Of a stretch of 11,222 bases of DNA, positions 1 to 8,935 are shown one piece after another. This DNA is from Candidatus Iainarchaeum sp. (GTDB taxonomy: Archaea; Iainarchaeota; Iainarchaeia; Iainarchaeales; GCA-2688035): the NCBI GenBank assembly GCA_017609945.1, contig JAFCCZ010000023.1, forward strand, positions 1 to 11,222, in the 5' to 3' direction. Every line of letters begins with the position of its first letter. The first letter of the stretch is position 1. Made by a program: the position numbers and the translations under genes. The notes beneath the pieces were generated by a model. That model had not been told where the DNA came from and did not search any database. It saw nothing but the letters and a program-made list of their open reading frames with translations.

Positions 1-873
1 ATAGAGCCCGTTCTCAGGATGCATCTTCTGTCACTTATTGCAACGCACTTTGTTTTTGACCTGCATTCAATGGAGGAGTTTTTCAGCAAAACATTTTACG
101 CAAAGCAGTACGGGGACCTTACAGAGCTCTTTTCAAAGGTGCAGTCTGCGCTTGAGCAGCTTGAGGAGTGGGAGTTCATTGAGTCTAACGAGAAAAGAAT
201 TCTTGCGACCCCGCTTGGAAAGAGGGTAAGCGAGCTTTACCTTGACCCAATGACCGCGCACGCAATGGTTGAGGCAATATCATCCAAAAAAAAGTTTTCA
301 GACTTTTCGTGGCTTTTCCTGTTTGCCCAAAGTTCCGAGTTCAGGCCCTGGATTTCAGTTTCCAAGAAGAGGGAGCCAGAGCTCTGGGAGCAGCTGCAGC
401 TTAACTCTGCGCAGCTTCCAATTGATATTGAGAAGGAAATGTACTTTGATTTGAATCTTTTGCGCAAGTTTAACAGCGCCGTTCTTTTGGAGGACTGGGT
501 TTCCGAGAAAAGCGAGCAGGACCTCCTAAAGGAGTTCAATACCCAGCCGGGGATTTTGCACTCAAAGCTTTTCGTTTGCGACTGGCTTGCTTACTCTGCC
601 CTTGAAATTGCAAAGCTTCTCTCTTTTCAGGACCGTTTTTCCGCGCTCTCAAAGATGAGGCGCCGTCTGAAGTACGGTGTCAAGGAAGAGCTTGTTGGTC
701 TTTGCGGGGTAAAGTTTATTGGAAGGGTAAGGGCAAGGAGGTTGTGGCGCGCTAAAATCAGGAGTGTTGCAGAGCTCAAGCGGGCGGATAAAAGGGATTT
801 GGCCAGGGTTCTTGGTGAGGGGGTTGCTGCAAAGATAAAGGCCCAAATTGGGCAACGAAACGTCAACTCTTAA
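1..873 (+). CDS. hel308: Hel308-type ATP-dependent DNA helicase, C-terminal part (5' end outside window)
   Basis: This is the last 290 codons of a superfamily 2 (Ski2-like) 3'-5' DNA helicase of the archaeal Hel308 kind, which acts on stalled or branched replication forks. The reading frame is open from base 1, and the bases before the first ATG (19) encode IEPVLR, which continues the family pattern (E-P-x-L-R-x-H-x-L-x-L-I-A), so the ATG at 19 is internal. Visible parts are a winged-helix/ratchet stretch with FYAKQYGD, then the family signature LATPLGKRVSELYLDPMTA (about residues 74-92), and a C-terminal helix-hairpin-helix/HLH segment containing GVKFIGRVRARRLW (about residues 235-248), the Arg-rich brake region of Hel308. 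The RecA motor domains with Walker motifs lie upstream of the window. Family assignment is by motif recognition only. A T5 run at 877-881 just after the stop could be a weak terminator. Confidence 0.85.
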   Translation: MEPVLRMHLLSLIATHFVFDLHSMEEFFSKTFYAKQYGDLTELFSKVQSALEQLEEWEFIESNEKRILATPLGKRVSELYLDPMTAHAMVEAISSKKKFSDFSWLFLFAQSSEFRPWISVSKKREPELWEQLQLNSAQLPIDIEKEMYFDLNLLRKFNSAVLLEDWVSEKSEQDLLKEFNTQPGILHSKLFVCDWLAYSALEIAKLLSFQDRFSALSKMRRRLKYGVKEELVGLCGVKFIGRVRARRLWRAKIRSVAELKRADKRDLARVLGEGVAAKIKAQIGQRNVNS

Positions 874-909
874 CTCTTTTTCCATTAAAACACAATATTT
901 ATTAACCAA

Positions 910-924
910 AAAGGGCTTTTATTA
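910..924 (+). promoter_or_regulatory. Putative archaeal TATA promoter of the giant surface protein gene
   Basis: The 75-base gap between the helicase stop and the next gene is AT rich. TTTTATTA at 917-924, preceded by a purine-rich AAAAGGG element that could serve as BRE, has its centre about 27 bases before 948. Archaeal transcription usually starts about 26-27 bases from the TATA centre, so the transcript would begin almost at the ATG at 949, giving a leaderless message. A second AT-rich stretch at 894-905 (AATATTTATTAA) is a competing candidate. This is a placement by spacing and composition, not a demonstrated promoter. Confidence 0.5.
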
Positions 925-948
925 TTGCAATAACTTACTTCCTTGGAG

Positions 949-3900
949 ATGAATTTAGTGGAAAAACAGCCCGTGGAAAATCAGCTAGATTTGGAATCAA
1001 AACCTTCCCCGCTTACTCAGGTAGTGGATGCTGTAAAGAAGGGATACTTTTTCTTTGAAGACAAGTATTACCTGGTTTTGGACAAGATAAACAAGTATGT
1101 TCCTGTTTACAAGGTTGTTGATCCAATTGACAAGATTGTTCCCTCTTTCATCCTTCTGATGGCACTTGTTGTATTGTTTATTCTTCTCTTTGTGGTGTTC
1201 AATCCATTTGCTCCTGCCCTTGGCTTTGAGGCAATCCTGCAGATTGAGGACCAGGGGGGAGACACTCTTTCAGGCGCAAGTATTAGGCTGAGCTCTGAGC
1301 CCTTTGAAGAGGATATCGTGGATTTAACGGACGATTGGGGCCAGCTTAAAGTAACGCTGCCGGAAGAGGAAATAACTGCAACTGTGGTAGTTACGCTGGA
1401 GGGCTATGAGACTCTTACGAGGGAAATTACTCTCACGGCGGACGAAACCAAAATTTTGAAGTTGTCAAGTGAAGGAATTGACCTTCAGCCCAGTTCAGAG
1501 CAGAAAACCATAAAGCTTTACAATTCAAGAACAGGCAGCCTTCTTTCGCAGGACGCGACCGTTGAGTTCAGCTGCTCAAGCAATCAAGGTGATCCCCCAA
1601 GCCAGACAAGAAGCGACGGGATTTTCAGGGTTACCCCGCCGTCAAACTGTGGGCTCTTGGAGGCAACCGTTACCTCAAGCGGCTTTAATATTAAAACAAA
1701 GTATGTCACAATGAGCGTAACGAGAATTGACCTTGTGCCAATTGAGGTCGAGGGAAAAATCTCGGTAACTGTAAGGAATTTTGACGGCTCGAACGCGGCA
1801 GACGTAAGGCTTTCGCTTATTGATTCTGGAACAGGCGGCCAGGTTGACTCCGGCAGCACGGCAAGCAGCGGAACACACACTTTTAATGCCGTAGATCCCG
1901 GAACTTACAGCATAACTGCTTCCCCAACCGACGAGGGTGCAGCCCCCCAAACAAAGTCGGGAATAGTGGTTAATGCGGGGGAAACAACCCCTGTTTCAAT
2001 AGACCTTCCCGAGGTTTTGGTGGGAAAAAACCTTTTCCTGAAGATTGTTGACTCAAACAGCGATCTTCCAGTGATTGGCGCAACGGTTTTCTTTTACTTT
2101 AACAACGAACTGCTTGATTCAAAGACCTCTGACGTGGACGGCTTAATGCGGCAGGCAATCTCAGAGGACGAAAACGCTTACATTGCTGTTGTGACCCACA
2201 CAGATTACCTCACTTCGGTTGTCCCCAGGATTCCCATAAAGAACCTGTCAGACCAAAGCCCCTATCTTATCAAGGTAACAAGGCGGACAAGGATTCCGCC
2301 GCACAACCGCCCAACAATATACGTTAAGGTCGGGGACGAGGACAATGCCCCGGTTGAGAACGCACTGGTTTGGATTTACGATTCTGACTACCCCGAAATT
2401 CCCTTAAACCACGTTGCCGCAAAAACCAATGCAGACGGAAACTATGTTTTTGAATCCCTTGGCCCCGGAACATACTTCGTAAAGGCAAAGAAGGGCGAGG
2501 CGGAGGGCCAGTCGCTTCCGGTTGACGCCCCAGTCGGAGAGATAGTGGAGATTGATGTAAAACTTGTTCTCGGAACAGGAAAGGTTGAAGTAAAGGTTTA
2601 TGACCTGAAAAGCACCAGCGACCCCGATATTCAAAATGCATCAGTTGAGTTCTTTGACACAATTGATGACAGCGTAATTGCGTCCTGCTTAACAGACGAG
2701 GACGGAGAGTGTTCCTCAGGCGACATTCCCGCAGACAAAGTGGTTTACGTTAAGGCCTCTGCAGAGGGTTATGTGCCGGCATTTGGTTACAGGGAAATTG
2801 ACATAATCAACAAGGGAAAGCCAAAGCTTGAGATAGGGCTTCTTCCAACAACCTCAATTGACCCGGGCAAGAAAGTTGTAGTGGAGTTTGACAAGCTTTG
2901 TGAGGACGAGGAGTGCAAAAACACGGTTGACTCCCTTGAAAGCAACGAGGAGGGGGAAGGAACCCTAACCTACTATGCAAGATTTAACCTTATCCTGTCA
3001 GTTGATGATCCCGACAACCTGTATTCTGAAATCTGGCAGCACGTCAGGGTTAGCGACAACTGGATTGGGAGAAAGCCGGACACTTTGCCCACACGGGATT
3101 ACCTGTTGAAAATTAAGGGCGCGCTTGCCCCCTCCGCAAAATCAATTCTTTTCTCCAGCTGCTGGGATGAAACAAGCAATTTCAGCGTTCCAACCGAGCA
3201 GGAGTGCCCGGACAATCAGGCTTACAAAATGCTTAAGGCGGCCTGGGGTGAGTTGTGGAGAATAGTCATTCCGGTAACTGTAAGGTTTTTGGTTGAGGAC
3301 GGGCTTGAGGAAGGCAAAGAGGTTAAGATTTATTACCAGGCCAGGGCCGACCACAACGGTGAAACAATCCAAACGCCTGAGAAGGCCAAGATTTTCATAA
3401 TAGGCGAGGTTCTTTGCGCTGGAAAGAAGTTTGCCTGGCGGCTTTCCCTCAAAAACATTGAGACAGGCATAAGCGAGCGCATTTTTGCAGGGGAGGAATA
3501 CGACATTTCTGTTTCCTCACGCCACAGGCTTGACTACTGGATTTACAACTGCTCTGTTACAAGGGACTGGGAGAACGCTACTCTCACAGCCGAAAACGAC
3601 CACCCGAACCCAGTTAAGCCAATTCAGCTAACTGACTCTACCTGGGCTCCGGTTGAAACTCCGCTGGAGGTTTTCTCAAGAAACTTCCCAAGGGACACAG
3701 ACCTCAACAGCGAAGCAGGCGATGTTGGGGCAATTCACTTCTTTACCTTGCTTGAGACAGGAGGAAGCTATACAGACTTTGTTCTGAACATAAACGCTTC
3801 AAACATGCCGTCAACCACAGAGGATGACGGGCACGAAAGAATAATAAAGTTTAACATTGTTGCCGACGGAAACATGCAGTTTGCAGACCTTCCCCAAATG

Positions 3901-6900
3901 CTTTCCGAGGTTGTGGTTGGCCAGGACCTTTACGGCAGGATTGTTGACAAAGAAACAGGCCTGCCAATTGAGAACGCAAACCTTGAGCTTGAGATTTCTG
4001 AAGAGGACGTAAGGCCTGCCTCAGGGCCCACCACTGCAGCAGGGCTATTTTCGTTTTCCAACCTTCCGCTGCTTTCAGGGATACCCCGAGTCAAGCTAAG
4101 GGCAAGCAAGGCGGGGTATGCGTCGCTTTCAATCTGGATTAACGTTGGCACTATGAGTGTTGTGTGGAGCCCTGACTTTAAGTGCATTGACGTTGACGAC
4201 AACAGGATGTATCTTAGGAGGGACCTTGCCAGCAGTGACACTTTTGAGGTGGTCTCTGACGACTGCAACAGGAAAGTTGAGATAATGCTTGAAAGCGAGC
4301 TCATTGTTACCTCCCCGTCCGGCCAGATATTTGAGATGCTTGGAACCGACATTCAACCAGTAGGGGTTAGAGCAGAGTTGCCGCCAAACAATCCAGGATA
4401 CCCCCTTGGAATAGGCGAGTACTATGTACATATTAGGGCAAGATTTGATGAGAACGATGACGGGCGCTTTAATGCGGCAGACGGGCCCTATTCTGCCCCG
4501 CTGAAAAAGGTAAGGGTCTTTATAACTGATCCAACCAGCTGCTTTAGGCTGGCAAACCCTGATGACACATTGCGCAGCAACTGCCCTAACAGTTCAATTG
4601 AAGATTGCGCAAAGAGCTCTTTTGATATTCAGGTTGACATTGACAATGGCCTAATAATCAACGAATGCTTTAAGTATATTGAGGACATTGAACTGCCAAT
4701 GGTTGAAACCATAAGGGTGCACGGCACAAACCCTGAGGTGTTCTCAATTGAAATGCCTGAGCTTTTAAGAGATCCCCCAATTAAGGTGCTGAAAACATTT
4801 ATCCCAAGTGATCTAAAGGTTACCGGGACTTTCCCGGTCAATATAACCCCTGACCAAGGAACCGTGAGTTTGCAGTGGGTTGACTTCTATATGACCGACC
4901 TCAACCACGATAAGGGTGACAGGCACAGAGTTTGGGCGCAAATTCAAAGGGACGGCTGTTCTGAGGCTCCGGCAAACTCTGTTCTCGGCGACTGCTTTAA
5001 CATTACCGGGCAATACCCGCACACCATTGCAACCGGGGATTCGCTGCTTCCGCACGCTGTTGTAACTAACAGCAACGATGCGTTTGATGACGGCTGGGTT
5101 GACACAGACACATACCACCCCCCAGATGCGGTGTACAGTACCCAGGTAACAACTGCCCCGATTTGGCAGGCAAGCCACAATATATGCAATGCAACTGGAG
5201 GAGTGGAGTGCGCGGTTCCAAACATGCCAAACTCAAGGCCCTACTTTGCCGCAAAGAACGCTGACCAGTTTATTCTGGAGGTCGAGGGAGACAACACACT
5301 TGTGAGGCAGATTAATTGGGAGTACTGGAATTACGATATTGACCACGAGGGAGTAATAAGCTTTGACTTGGTGAACCAGTCTGTTTCAGGCGAAACATAC
5401 GCCCTTCTGAAGGCAACTGATACAGTTACTAGTGAATCAATCCCGGAAAACGATCCAGTGGACTTTGGCTGGAAGGTTAAGGCCTGGGGCTCAAACGAAA
5501 CCGTTGAAAGGGAAGAAATGCCATCGGCCTGGACGTATCCTCTTGCAAGTATGAGGGTTCTTGGAATTTCAGCTAACTCTAGCAGTAATCCAAGGATAGG
5601 AGTTTACGACTTTAACGCAGATCTTGCCCTAACCTTTGCAAACAATCCAAGCGTTCTTGACCATGACCAGCAATTCAAAAATCTTGTGGTCGGACTCGGA
5701 GGCACTGACTTAAACATTACTGCGTTGGGCATTACCGCAACAGGGGACTGCACCGACAAGGTGTTTGTTTTCTATCACACCAGTACCTGGAACTTTGGGT
5801 TGATTGGGCAGGGTCCAGACTGCGTTGGGGGCGATTGTGCAATAGATTTCGTTAGCCCAAAGAAGATAAACGCTTACGCAATAGTAAACGAGGGGGATTG
5901 CACATTAAGTATTGACAACTTTTCGCAGGACCTGCACTCCAAAACAGACAATGTTCTTCTGGGAGAGGACAGCAATACAAATACAATTCCGGCAAACTCA
6001 AACCAGCTGATAATTGAATCGTTTTCCATTCCAATAGAAAACCCGGAGGACTATGACACTATAATCTATACTGTTGAGTCAGCTGTTGAGCCAGGGACAC
6101 AGGAAGTAAACGTGTTCTTTGAGGGTTCTGAGGACCCACTAAATACTGAGGATCCAAACGCAAGCCTGATTGCAATGATTTCCTCAAGGGAAATTTCAAG
6201 GGTTCTGGGAGAAGAGTATTTCCACATAAGGCTTATAGGTGAAAAGCAAACAGACTGCTATGCCTACGACGGAACCTTTGGCGTAACCGGTGAGAAGAAC
6301 AAGCCAAGAGTGCGCTTTAACTGGAACTGGAACGAAATAACCCCTGATACTTGCACTACTGACAACCCTGACTACATTTACTGTGACGCAACCCAGTTCA
6401 CAATCTCGCTGCTGCACAGGATTGAGGCAATAAGAGCCCTTGCAGAGGACGGGGTTGAAACAAACCTTGATGAAATACACCGTCTTAGGACCTTTAATGC
6501 TTACCTTATGCAGGACAGCTTTACCCCTGATCTCAGGTCAGACCTGAAGCAGTTTCTGCTGTTTGAAACCTTTGAGCAGGACCCACAGGAAACCCTTCTA
6601 AGCAATGACCACCCCTGGCAGGAATATCTTGAGCACTCAGGAGACTATTTAGGCCTTGTGTTCAACCAAACAAGCTTCACCGCCGGCGTGTATGAAGTGT
6701 TCATAAGCTTCAACTTTGACGCTGGAAGAGAGGTAGGATTCAAGGACTTTGAATTCTTCCACGGGTCATGCGGTGAAACCTGTGACGATGTTGACCTTCT
6801 GGGAACAATTAACCTTACCTTCAGAAAGAAGGCCGACCCGCCGGTAAACAACCCGCTGTACAGGCTTCCAATTAACGGAACAGTCGGAAAAACCAGTTCA

Positions 6901-7830
6901 GGCTATGACAGGCAGGGCTATGGCATTGGCTTTGACAATTCCGGAAATGTTGGGCAGGCCCCTATTATTATTGTTGGCGACCTGGGTGACCCGGTTGTTG
7001 TGGCGGAGGCAGAGTCAACGGCGGGAACTGTTGACGTTATTCTTATGGACAGCTTTCCAGTTATAAACAATATAAATAGGGGTGAAATATTCTCAATCAC
7101 CCGCAACCCGACAAGCGGCGACCCGGAGGCCATTGTTTTCTCGCCAAGCATTGCAACTCCAATCCTTCTTGAAATTGAATCAGCGAACGACAAGGCAGAG
7201 GCATTTTATTACCTTAGAACGCCTAACGGAAACCTGCTTCCTGCAACCGGGGGAATAATGAACCTTTGGACCGGAGTGGGAAGCACTATGGGCGAGCACC
7301 CAAATGACTGCACTGAATTTAACAACGCAGAGCTGCCCTACAGGCAAAGGGATTACGAGGCAGGTACAGACAGCTGCGTAAAATTTGCGCAGAATGACGC
7401 AATATTCCTAAAATCACACGGCTTTAATTACACAAGCGCTCCAAACGGCGAAAAGATATTCTTTGAAACAATCTTCTTTGTACCGGCCTCAAGGGATTCT
7501 GAGGACGTTGTGCTGCACAACAGCTGCCCGGCTTCGGCAATATCAAAGTTCTATTCACCGGACGAGCCTTTGGGAAGTCCGCAGATTGGGCTGAGCAATA
7601 CGACGGGATACCGCACGGTTTCTGTCCAGAACGTTATTGACTTGGTTGGACAGGGCTATGTTTGCGTTTCGGATGACAGCGTAAAGCTTTCCTTTTGGTG
7701 GAACCCCCAGGGCTTGCTGAAAAGGCTTGACGAGGTAAAGGAAACAATTCCAAACTGGGACGATGAGGAAAACGGCCTGAGATGCAATGTTTCACCGTTT
7801 GGCAGGGCACTTCCCACTGCTTCAAACTAA
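949..7830 (+). CDS. Giant membrane-anchored surface protein with multiple carboxypeptidase-regulatory/Ig-like modules
   Basis: This encodes 2,293 residues without interruption. Residues 1-63 are hydrophilic and probably cytoplasmic; about 64-88 (VPSFILLMALVVLFILLFVV) form one transmembrane helix, and the remaining 2,200 residues would lie outside, with no second helix at the C-terminus. Beta-sandwich modules of the carboxypeptidase-regulatory/Cna-B-like type run in tandem at about 93-630, each with a pattern such as TNADGNYVF...PGTYFVKA (about 493-515), and another sits near 991-1070 (GQDLYGRIVDKETGLPIENANLEL). Residues 1167-1178 form a DxNxDGxxNxxD calcium-loop pattern. I count about 22 NxS/T sequons, plus scattered cysteines, fitting a glycosylated extracellular stalk or adhesin. 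The C-terminal half matches nothing I recognise. I chose ATG 949 over the in-frame TTG at 943 because there is no Shine-Dalgarno sequence for either and the TATA spacing points to 949. A surface attachment role is inference. Confidence 0.85.
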   Translation: MNLVEKQPVENQLDLESKPSPLTQVVDAVKKGYFFFEDKYYLVLDKINKYVPVYKVVDPIDKIVPSFILLMALVVLFILLFVVFNPFAPALGFEAILQIEDQGGDTLSGASIRLSSEPFEEDIVDLTDDWGQLKVTLPEEEITATVVVTLEGYETLTREITLTADETKILKLSSEGIDLQPSSEQKTIKLYNSRTGSLLSQDATVEFSCSSNQGDPPSQTRSDGIFRVTPPSNCGLLEATVTSSGFNIKTKYVTMSVTRIDLVPIEVEGKISVTVRNFDGSNAADVRLSLIDSGTGGQVDSGSTASSGTHTFNAVDPGTYSITASPTDEGAAPQTKSGIVVNAGETTPVSIDLPEVLVGKNLFLKIVDSNSDLPVIGATVFFYFNNELLDSKTSDVDGLMRQAISEDENAYIAVVTHTDYLTSVVPRIPIKNLSDQSPYLIKVTRRTRIPPHNRPTIYVKVGDEDNAPVENALVWIYDSDYPEIPLNHVAAKTNADGNYVFESLGPGTYFVKAKKGEAEGQSLPVDAPVGEIVEIDVKLVLGTGKVEVKVYDLKSTSDPDIQNASVEFFDTIDDSVIASCLTDEDGECSSGDIPADKVVYVKASAEGYVPAFGYREIDIINKGKPKLEIGLLPTTSIDPGKKVVVEFDKLCEDEECKNTVDSLESNEEGEGTLTYYARFNLILSVDDPDNLYSEIWQHVRVSDNWIGRKPDTLPTRDYLLKIKGALAPSAKSILFSSCWDETSNFSVPTEQECPDNQAYKMLKAAWGELWRIVIPVTVRFLVEDGLEEGKEVKIYYQARADHNGETIQTPEKAKIFIIGEVLCAGKKFAWRLSLKNIETGISERIFAGEEYDISVSSRHRLDYWIYNCSVTRDWENATLTAENDHPNPVKPIQLTDSTWAPVETPLEVFSRNFPRDTDLNSEAGDVGAIHFFTLLETGGSYTDFVLNINASNMPSTTEDDGHERIIKFNIVADGNMQFADLPQMLSEVVVGQDLYGRIVDKETGLPIENANLELEISEEDVRPASGPTTAAGLFSFSNLPLLSGIPRVKLRASKAGYASLSIWINVGTMSVVWSPDFKCIDVDDNRMYLRRDLASSDTFEVVSDDCNRKVEIMLESELIVTSPSGQIFEMLGTDIQPVGVRAELPPNNPGYPLGIGEYYVHIRARFDENDDGRFNAADGPYSAPLKKVRVFITDPTSCFRLANPDDTLRSNCPNSSIEDCAKSSFDIQVDIDNGLIINECFKYIEDIELPMVETIRVHGTNPEVFSIEMPELLRDPPIKVLKTFIPSDLKVTGTFPVNITPDQGTVSLQWVDFYMTDLNHDKGDRHRVWAQIQRDGCSEAPANSVLGDCFNITGQYPHTIATGDSLLPHAVVTNSNDAFDDGWVDTDTYHPPDAVYSTQVTTAPIWQASHNICNATGGVECAVPNMPNSRPYFAAKNADQFILEVEGDNTLVRQINWEYWNYDIDHEGVISFDLVNQSVSGETYALLKATDTVTSESIPENDPVDFGWKVKAWGSNETVEREEMPSAWTYPLASMRVLGISANSSSNPRIGVYDFNADLALTFANNPSVLDHDQQFKNLVVGLGGTDLNITALGITATGDCTDKVFVFYHTSTWNFGLIGQGPDCVGGDCAIDFVSPKKINAYAIVNEGDCTLSIDNFSQDLHSKTDNVLLGEDSNTNTIPANSNQLIIESFSIPIENPEDYDTIIYTVESAVEPGTQEVNVFFEGSEDPLNTEDPNASLIAMISSREISRVLGEEYFHIRLIGEKQTDCYAYDGTFGVTGEKNKPRVRFNWNWNEITPDTCTTDNPDYIYCDATQFTISLLHRIEAIRALAEDGVETNLDEIHRLRTFNAYLMQDSFTPDLRSDLKQFLLFETFEQDPQETLLSNDHPWQEYLEHSGDYLGLVFNQTSFTAGVYEVFISFNFDAGREVGFKDFEFFHGSCGETCDDVDLLGTINLTFRKKADPPVNNPLYRLPINGTVGKTSSGYDRQGYGIGFDNSGNVGQAPIIIVGDLGDPVVVAEAESTAGTVDVILMDSFPVINNINRGEIFSITRNPTSGDPEAIVFSPSIATPILLEIESANDKAEAFYYLRTPNGNLLPATGGIMNLWTGVGSTMGEHPNDCTEFNNAELPYRQRDYEAGTDSCVKFAQNDAIFLKSHGFNYTSAPNGEKIFFETIFFVPASRDSEDVVLHNSCPASAISKFYSPDEPLGSPQIGLSNTTGYRTVSVQNVIDLVGQGYVCVSDDSVKLSFWWNPQGLLKRLDEVKETIPNWDDEENGLRCNVSPFGRALPTASN
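1225..2850 (+). other. Tandem carboxypeptidase-regulatory/Ig-like beta-sandwich modules inside the giant protein
   Basis: About six consecutive modules of 80-90 residues can be delimited by eye, beginning near 1225, 1500, 1750, 2023, 2311 and 2578. Their shared layout is an opening strand (for example ISVTVRNFDG, LFLKIVDSNS, IYVKVGDEDN, VEVKVYDLKS), an A-x-V/L strand (ADVRLSLID, ATVFFYF, ALVWIYD, ASVEFFD), a D-x-x-G turn followed by a strand, then PGTY/Y-V-x-A. This is the repeat pattern of CarbopepD_reg and Cna-B-like domains that build rod-like extracellular stalks. The modules are divergent at both DNA and protein level, so the array is old rather than a recent tandem duplication. Boundaries are approximate. 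Confidence 0.65.
4447..4482 (+). other. Dockerin/EF-hand-like calcium-binding loop in the giant protein
   Basis: Residues 1167-1178 read DENDDGRFNAAD, which matches the 12-residue DxNxDGxxNxxD calcium-coordinating loop seen in dockerin modules and related extracellular calcium loops at every key position. Only one copy was seen here, whereas dockerins carry two, so this is more likely a structural calcium site between beta-sandwich domains than a cohesin-binding module. Confidence 0.55.
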
Positions 7831-7835
7831 AAGGC

Positions 7836-7840
7836 GGGTG
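7836..7840 (+). promoter_or_regulatory. Ribosome binding site (GGGTG) of the prepilin peptidase gene
   Basis: GGGTG lies two bases before the ATG at 7843, in the 12-base gap after the giant gene's stop. The GGTG core fits the archaeal anti-Shine-Dalgarno sequence although the spacing is short. There is no room for a separate promoter in the gap, so the two genes are probably cotranscribed. Confidence 0.45.
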
Positions 7841-7842
7841 CA

Positions 7843-8892
7843 ATGTATTTCACCGTTAGCGTTTTTTTGATTTCCCTGCTTGGCTTGGGCTCTTCCTTCA
7901 CCGACGTAAAAGACGGCAGGATTCCAAACATTCTGGTGCTGCCCGCTGTTGTGGCTGGCTTTTTGCTCGCCGTTCTCTCGCAGGCAGACCTTTTTCTCTT
8001 CCTCTCAAACGCATTTATTGCCTTTGCATTTGGTTTCGTGCTCTATCTTTCAAGAATGTGGTCTGCAGGCGACAGCAAGCTGTTTCTCGCGTTTGCGGTT
8101 CTCTTCCCCCTCGCCGCCTTTCCAAAAAACTTTGTTTTCTTTCCCGCATTCTCAATAATTCTTAATTCGTTTGTTCCGGCCTTTATTGTGTTGTTTGCTC
8201 TGGCAATCTTGAGGACAAGCACCGGGCAGAAATTTGAGGCCCTAAAAAAGGCCCTTGATCCAAAAACCCTGGTTTCTCTTGCAGTAATCCTTTTCGCGTT
8301 CTACTGGGCACTGTATTATGTGCTTTCAATCCTTTCGGTTCCGCTGGATTTTTTCTTAATTGTGGTTATCCTGTTCCTAATGGTTTCATTGCTTGAAAAG
8401 GCCTTTCCAAACAAGCTGGTTGTGGTTTCAGCGGTGGGGGGGGCTATTCTTGCAGCGCTTAACCTGAAGGAAGTGCTTCAGCCCGATTTCTGGGTTCTTT
8501 TTGCGTTAATCTTTGCGTTAATGGTTTTTCTGCGGTTTTTCATACTTTACCTTGGCTTTTTTGCCTTTGGAAAGAGGGTTGAGATTGCAGACCTGAGGCC
8601 GGGAATGGTGCTGCTTGAAGGGGTTTACGAGAAAGAGGGCCTTCTTGAGAAAAAGAAGCTTTTCTTTCCCTCCCTAATAAACGCGCTTCAGGACATCAGA
8701 ACAAACTATGTTTTTGAGATGGGTTCAAGCGGCCTTACAGGGGAGAACATCAAGGCCCTTTTGAAGAAGGAAAAGGCCGGAAAGGCAAAGTTCCACTCCC
8801 TTCTGGTTCAGGAAACACTTCCCTTCGCGCCCCTGCTTTTTGCCGGCGCACTGCTTACTTTCTTCTGCTCAGCCTTTCTGCCATGGTGTTAG
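7843..8892 (+). CDS. Archaeal A24-family type IV prepilin/preflagellin peptidase with C-terminal extension
   Basis: This is a 349-residue polytopic membrane protease that would cleave class III signal peptides of pilin- or archaellin-like proteins at the cytoplasmic face. Both catalytic aspartates of family A24 are visible: D21 in TDVKDGRIPN (the D-x5-I-P-N motif) and D77 in SAGDSKLF (the G-D motif). About six to eight hydrophobic segments follow the family layout. It is longer than FlaK/PibD enzymes (about 230 residues): residues about 245-349 (RPGMVLLEGVY, GLTGENIKALLKK, then PFAPLLFAG and a final helix) resemble the archaeal A24 C-terminal domain found in EppA-like prepilin peptidases. The gene starts 12 bases after the giant surface protein gene, implying cotranscription. 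No pilin gene is visible in the window, so its substrates are probably encoded elsewhere; the giant protein's N-terminus lacks an obvious K/R-G/A cleavage site before its hydrophobic segment. Confidence 0.88.
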   Translation: MYFTVSVFLISLLGLGSSFTDVKDGRIPNILVLPAVVAGFLLAVLSQADLFLFLSNAFIAFAFGFVLYLSRMWSAGDSKLFLAFAVLFPLAAFPKNFVFFPAFSIILNSFVPAFIVLFALAILRTSTGQKFEALKKALDPKTLVSLAVILFAFYWALYYVLSILSVPLDFFLIVVILFLMVSLLEKAFPNKLVVVSAVGGAILAALNLKEVLQPDFWVLFALIFALMVFLRFFILYLGFFAFGKRVEIADLRPGMVLLEGVYEKEGLLEKKKLFFPSLINALQDIRTNYVFEMGSSGLTGENIKALLKKEKAGKAKFHSLLVQETLPFAPLLFAGALLTFFCSAFLPWC

Positions 8893-8896
8893 TTTC

Positions 8897-8932
8897 TTTT
8901 AAATTAATTTCACTCCATTTATCTTTGGGGGT
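8897..8932 (+). promoter_or_regulatory. Putative promoter and ribosome binding site of the hxs-like operon
   Basis: The 43-base gap after the prepilin peptidase holds TTTTAAATTAA at 8897-8907, a TATA-like element, and GGGGGT at 8927-8932, three bases before the ATG at 8936. A start about 27 bases from the TATA centre would fall near 8927, leaving a very short leader. Read-through from the upstream operon is equally possible, so an independent promoter is tentative while the ribosome binding site is more secure. Confidence 0.45.
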
Positions 8933-8935
8933 AAA

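Noticed and set aside
19..21. ATG at 19 as a true gene start
   Set aside because: The frame is open upstream to base 1 and those codons continue the Hel308 pattern, so the gene begins outside the window.
943..948. TTG at 943 as start of the giant protein
   Set aside because: It adds only two residues, is a weaker start codon, and the TATA spacing points to the ATG at 949; the difference is not important but ATG is preferred.
1130..1220. Possible class III (prepilin) signal peptide on the giant protein, to be cut by the neighbouring peptidase
   Set aside because: The hydrophobic segment follows DPIDKIVPSF with no K/R followed by G/A cleavage site and no Glu at +5, so it reads as a plain membrane anchor.
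3930..4352. Antisense open frames across the giant gene (for example 140 codons on the minus strand)
   Set aside because: They lie wholly inside a long coherent coding sequence, have low-complexity shadow composition and no promoter or ribosome binding site.
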